Shown: piece by piece, positions 32,098 to 33,179 of the stretch
How the letters are laid out: the number at the start of each line of letters is the position of its first letter
How positions within the stretch are numbered: position 1 is the first letter of the stretch
Source of the DNA: Candidatus Paralachnospira avium
GTDB taxonomy: Bacteria; Bacillota; Clostridia; Lachnospirales; Lachnospiraceae
Direction of reading: 5' to 3'
NCBI GenBank assembly: GCA_904420245.1
Contig: CAJFUL010000059.1
Span: 1 to 33,179 of the forward strand
DNA length: 33,179 nucleotides
The notes under the pieces: generated by a model
Told to the model about the DNA's origin: nothing
Databases searched by the model: none
The model's input: only the letters and a program-made list of their open reading frames with translations
Position numbers and translations under genes: made by a program

Positions 32098-33020
32098 CAT
32101 GCTTTCCCCGCGGGGCGGAGAGGAAAGCGGACAGAGCCGGGGGAGAGGACCAGGCCCAGTTTCTTTTCCTCTGCGCGGTAATAGTAGAGATGGTCCGAGA
32201 GGACGTCCTCTCTGGCCACTTCCGTCTCATTGACCTGATGGATCATGTCCAGCAGGGACACCGGCGAAGCCCCGAAGCTCTTGGGCACCAGGATGGTTTC
32301 GTGGACGGAGCTGGGCAGCACATAGAAGCTGCCGTACTGTGCGGAAAAATCCCGGAGCACATCCTCGTACAGCAGGCAGGCGGCGCCGAAGGCGCGGGTG
32401 CGGTTGGTCAGGACGTGGATGGAGGCGGCGGCAGGCGGCAAAGCGTTCCCGGCGCTCCCTCCGGCGGCCTCCGCCAGCGGAGCCAGCAAAAAGCCGCACT
32501 CTCTGCGGGTATTGGCGAGGGCGAGGGGGTAAAGCTCCTGCGGGGAGGTGTCCCACATCTCCAGGTGCCTGCGGCATACCAGGACGGCGGAGGCGCCCAG
32601 GAGCTCGTCCTGGATATTGAGGCAGAACAGGATAGCCAGATCCAGAAAAGGGATGTGGGGAAGATCCGCAAGGAGCTCCTGATTGGACGTCCGGCTGACC
32701 AGGCGCACCAGCACCTGATCCCTGGCCAGACGAAAATCCTCCAGGGGCGCGAGGTCAAAATTTTCCGGACAGCGGTGGGCGCGGTAAAAGTCCAGGATCT
32801 CCCGCAGGATGTCCTCCAGGGGCGCGCCGTCCCGGTAAGCTTCATAGTAAGGATCCAGATAGATGGTGGGGGAGATATTTTCTCCGGGATACAGAATCAG
32901 AAGGCTGTCCAGTTTCAGTCCGTTGTTTTTTAAGACGGGACGGATGGTCACGGACGGGTTTCCTTCCAGGTGGGCCTGAGAATAGGCTGTGACGAGGGAC
33001 AGAAAGTCAGAATAGGCCAT
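32097..33020 (-). CDS. DUF5688-family protein of unknown function
   Basis: 307 residues, resembling the DUF5688 proteins common in Lachnospiraceae and other gut clostridia; I do not know a function. Seen: no signal peptide or membrane helix; a mixed alpha/beta protein with SVTIRPVLKNNGLKLDSLLI near the N-terminus, PTIYLDPYYEAYRDGAPLEDILREIL, HIPFLDLAILFCL (about residue 121) and VLPSSVHETILVP towards the C-terminus. The N-terminal 'NNGLKLDSLLI' region matches the family pattern of a peptide asking about 'N+G...LTI'. The start is supported by GGAGGT on the minus strand nine bases before the ATG. Its end lies two bases from the shared terminator. tRNA-Arg is upstream on the same strand. Confidence 0.7.
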   Translation of the reverse strand: MAYSDFLSLVTAYSQAHLEGNPSVTIRPVLKNNGLKLDSLLILYPGENISPTIYLDPYYEAYRDGAPLEDILREILDFYRAHRCPENFDLAPLEDFRLARDQVLVRLVSRTSNQELLADLPHIPFLDLAILFCLNIQDELLGASAVLVCRRHLEMWDTSPQELYPLALANTRRECGFLLAPLAEAAGGSAGNALPPAAASIHVLTNRTRAFGAACLLYEDVLRDFSAQYGSFYVLPSSVHETILVPKSFGASPVSLLDMIHQVNETEVAREDVLSDHLYYYRAEEKKLGLVLSPGSVRFPLRPAGKA

Positions 33021-33106
33021 AGATATACCTCCAGAATGGAAAACACATATGCGATTGGATCAAAAATGGGAAATAACGCCGAACGGCTGAAAGAAAAAAG
33101 AAGGAC

Positions 33107-33178
33107 TGCACCTGAGTGGAATCGAACCACCGCACGTGGCTCCGGAGGCCACTGCTCTATCCACTGAGCTACAGGTGC
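33107..33178 (-). tRNA. tRNA-Arg (anticodon CCG)
   Basis: On the minus strand: acceptor GCACCTG/CAGGTGC, D-stem GCTC/GAGC, anticodon stem GTGGC/GCCAC with loop CTCCGGA (CCG), T-arm GGTGG-TTCGATT-CCACT, discriminator A, no encoded CCA; 72 nt, complete within the window. Decodes CGG. A T-rich stretch (CTTCTTTTTTCTTTC on the minus strand) follows a few bases downstream. Confidence 0.95.
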
Positions 33179-33179
33179 A

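Noticed and set aside
32073-32933. Plus-strand 286-codon frame opposite the DUF5688 gene
   Set aside because: Shadow of the minus-strand gene, which has the ribosome site and terminator.

Overview
The window is a GC-rich segment of a Gram-positive anaerobe, most likely a clostridial Lachnospiraceae-type genome. The evidence is a pyruvate:ferredoxin oxidoreductase, a PolC-type replicase, a tail-less clostridial-type NusA, the RnpM/YlxQ pair between nusA and infB, NrnA between rbfA and truB, a DUF5688 protein, and strong AGGAGG-type ribosome binding sites. I cannot name the genus from sequence alone.

Layout. Positions 1-7.7 kb are a metabolic/accessory stretch of singly transcribed genes: the 3' part of nifJ, a GC-rich gap with a 31-bp direct repeat, a uroporphyrinogen-decarboxylase-family methyltransferase-like gene, a Gfo/Idh/MocA oxidoreductase, a minus-strand AIM24-family gene, and a divergently transcribed fucose/arabinose-isomerase-like gene with a strong promoter and a palindromic candidate operator. 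Positions 7.9-18.8 kb hold pyrH-frr-uppS-cdsA-dxr-rseP-ispG-polC: UMP kinase, ribosome recycling, undecaprenyl and phospholipid precursor synthesis, two MEP-pathway enzymes, a site-2 protease and the replicative polymerase. Positions 18.8-20.9 kb are an interrupting island with a CsoR-like metal sensor, tRNA-Pro(CGG), tRNA-Glu(CTC), tRNA-Val(CAC), two copies of an interspersed repeat and a small XRE-type HTH gene. Positions 20.9-32.05 kb hold rimP-nusA-rnpM-ylxQ-infB-rbfA-nrnA-truB-ribF, then rpsO and pnp with their own leaders. The right edge has a minus-strand DUF5688 gene and a minus-strand tRNA-Arg(CCG).

How it fits together. The two large blocks are the halves of the conserved Firmicutes supercluster (tsf-pyrH-...-polC-rimP-...-pnp). 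Here it is opened at polC|rimP and does not have tsf next to pyrH; both junctions carry copies of the same ~100-bp repeat, each starting at a terminator T-tract. Nearly all large genes are housekeeping. The most interesting signals are non-coding: the terminator-associated repeat family, a 16-bp hairpin in the pnp leader, a hairpin plus T-run in the rimP leader, the palindrome over the isomerase start site, and four tRNAs that all have C at wobble position 34. I did not find a clear new multi-gene system.
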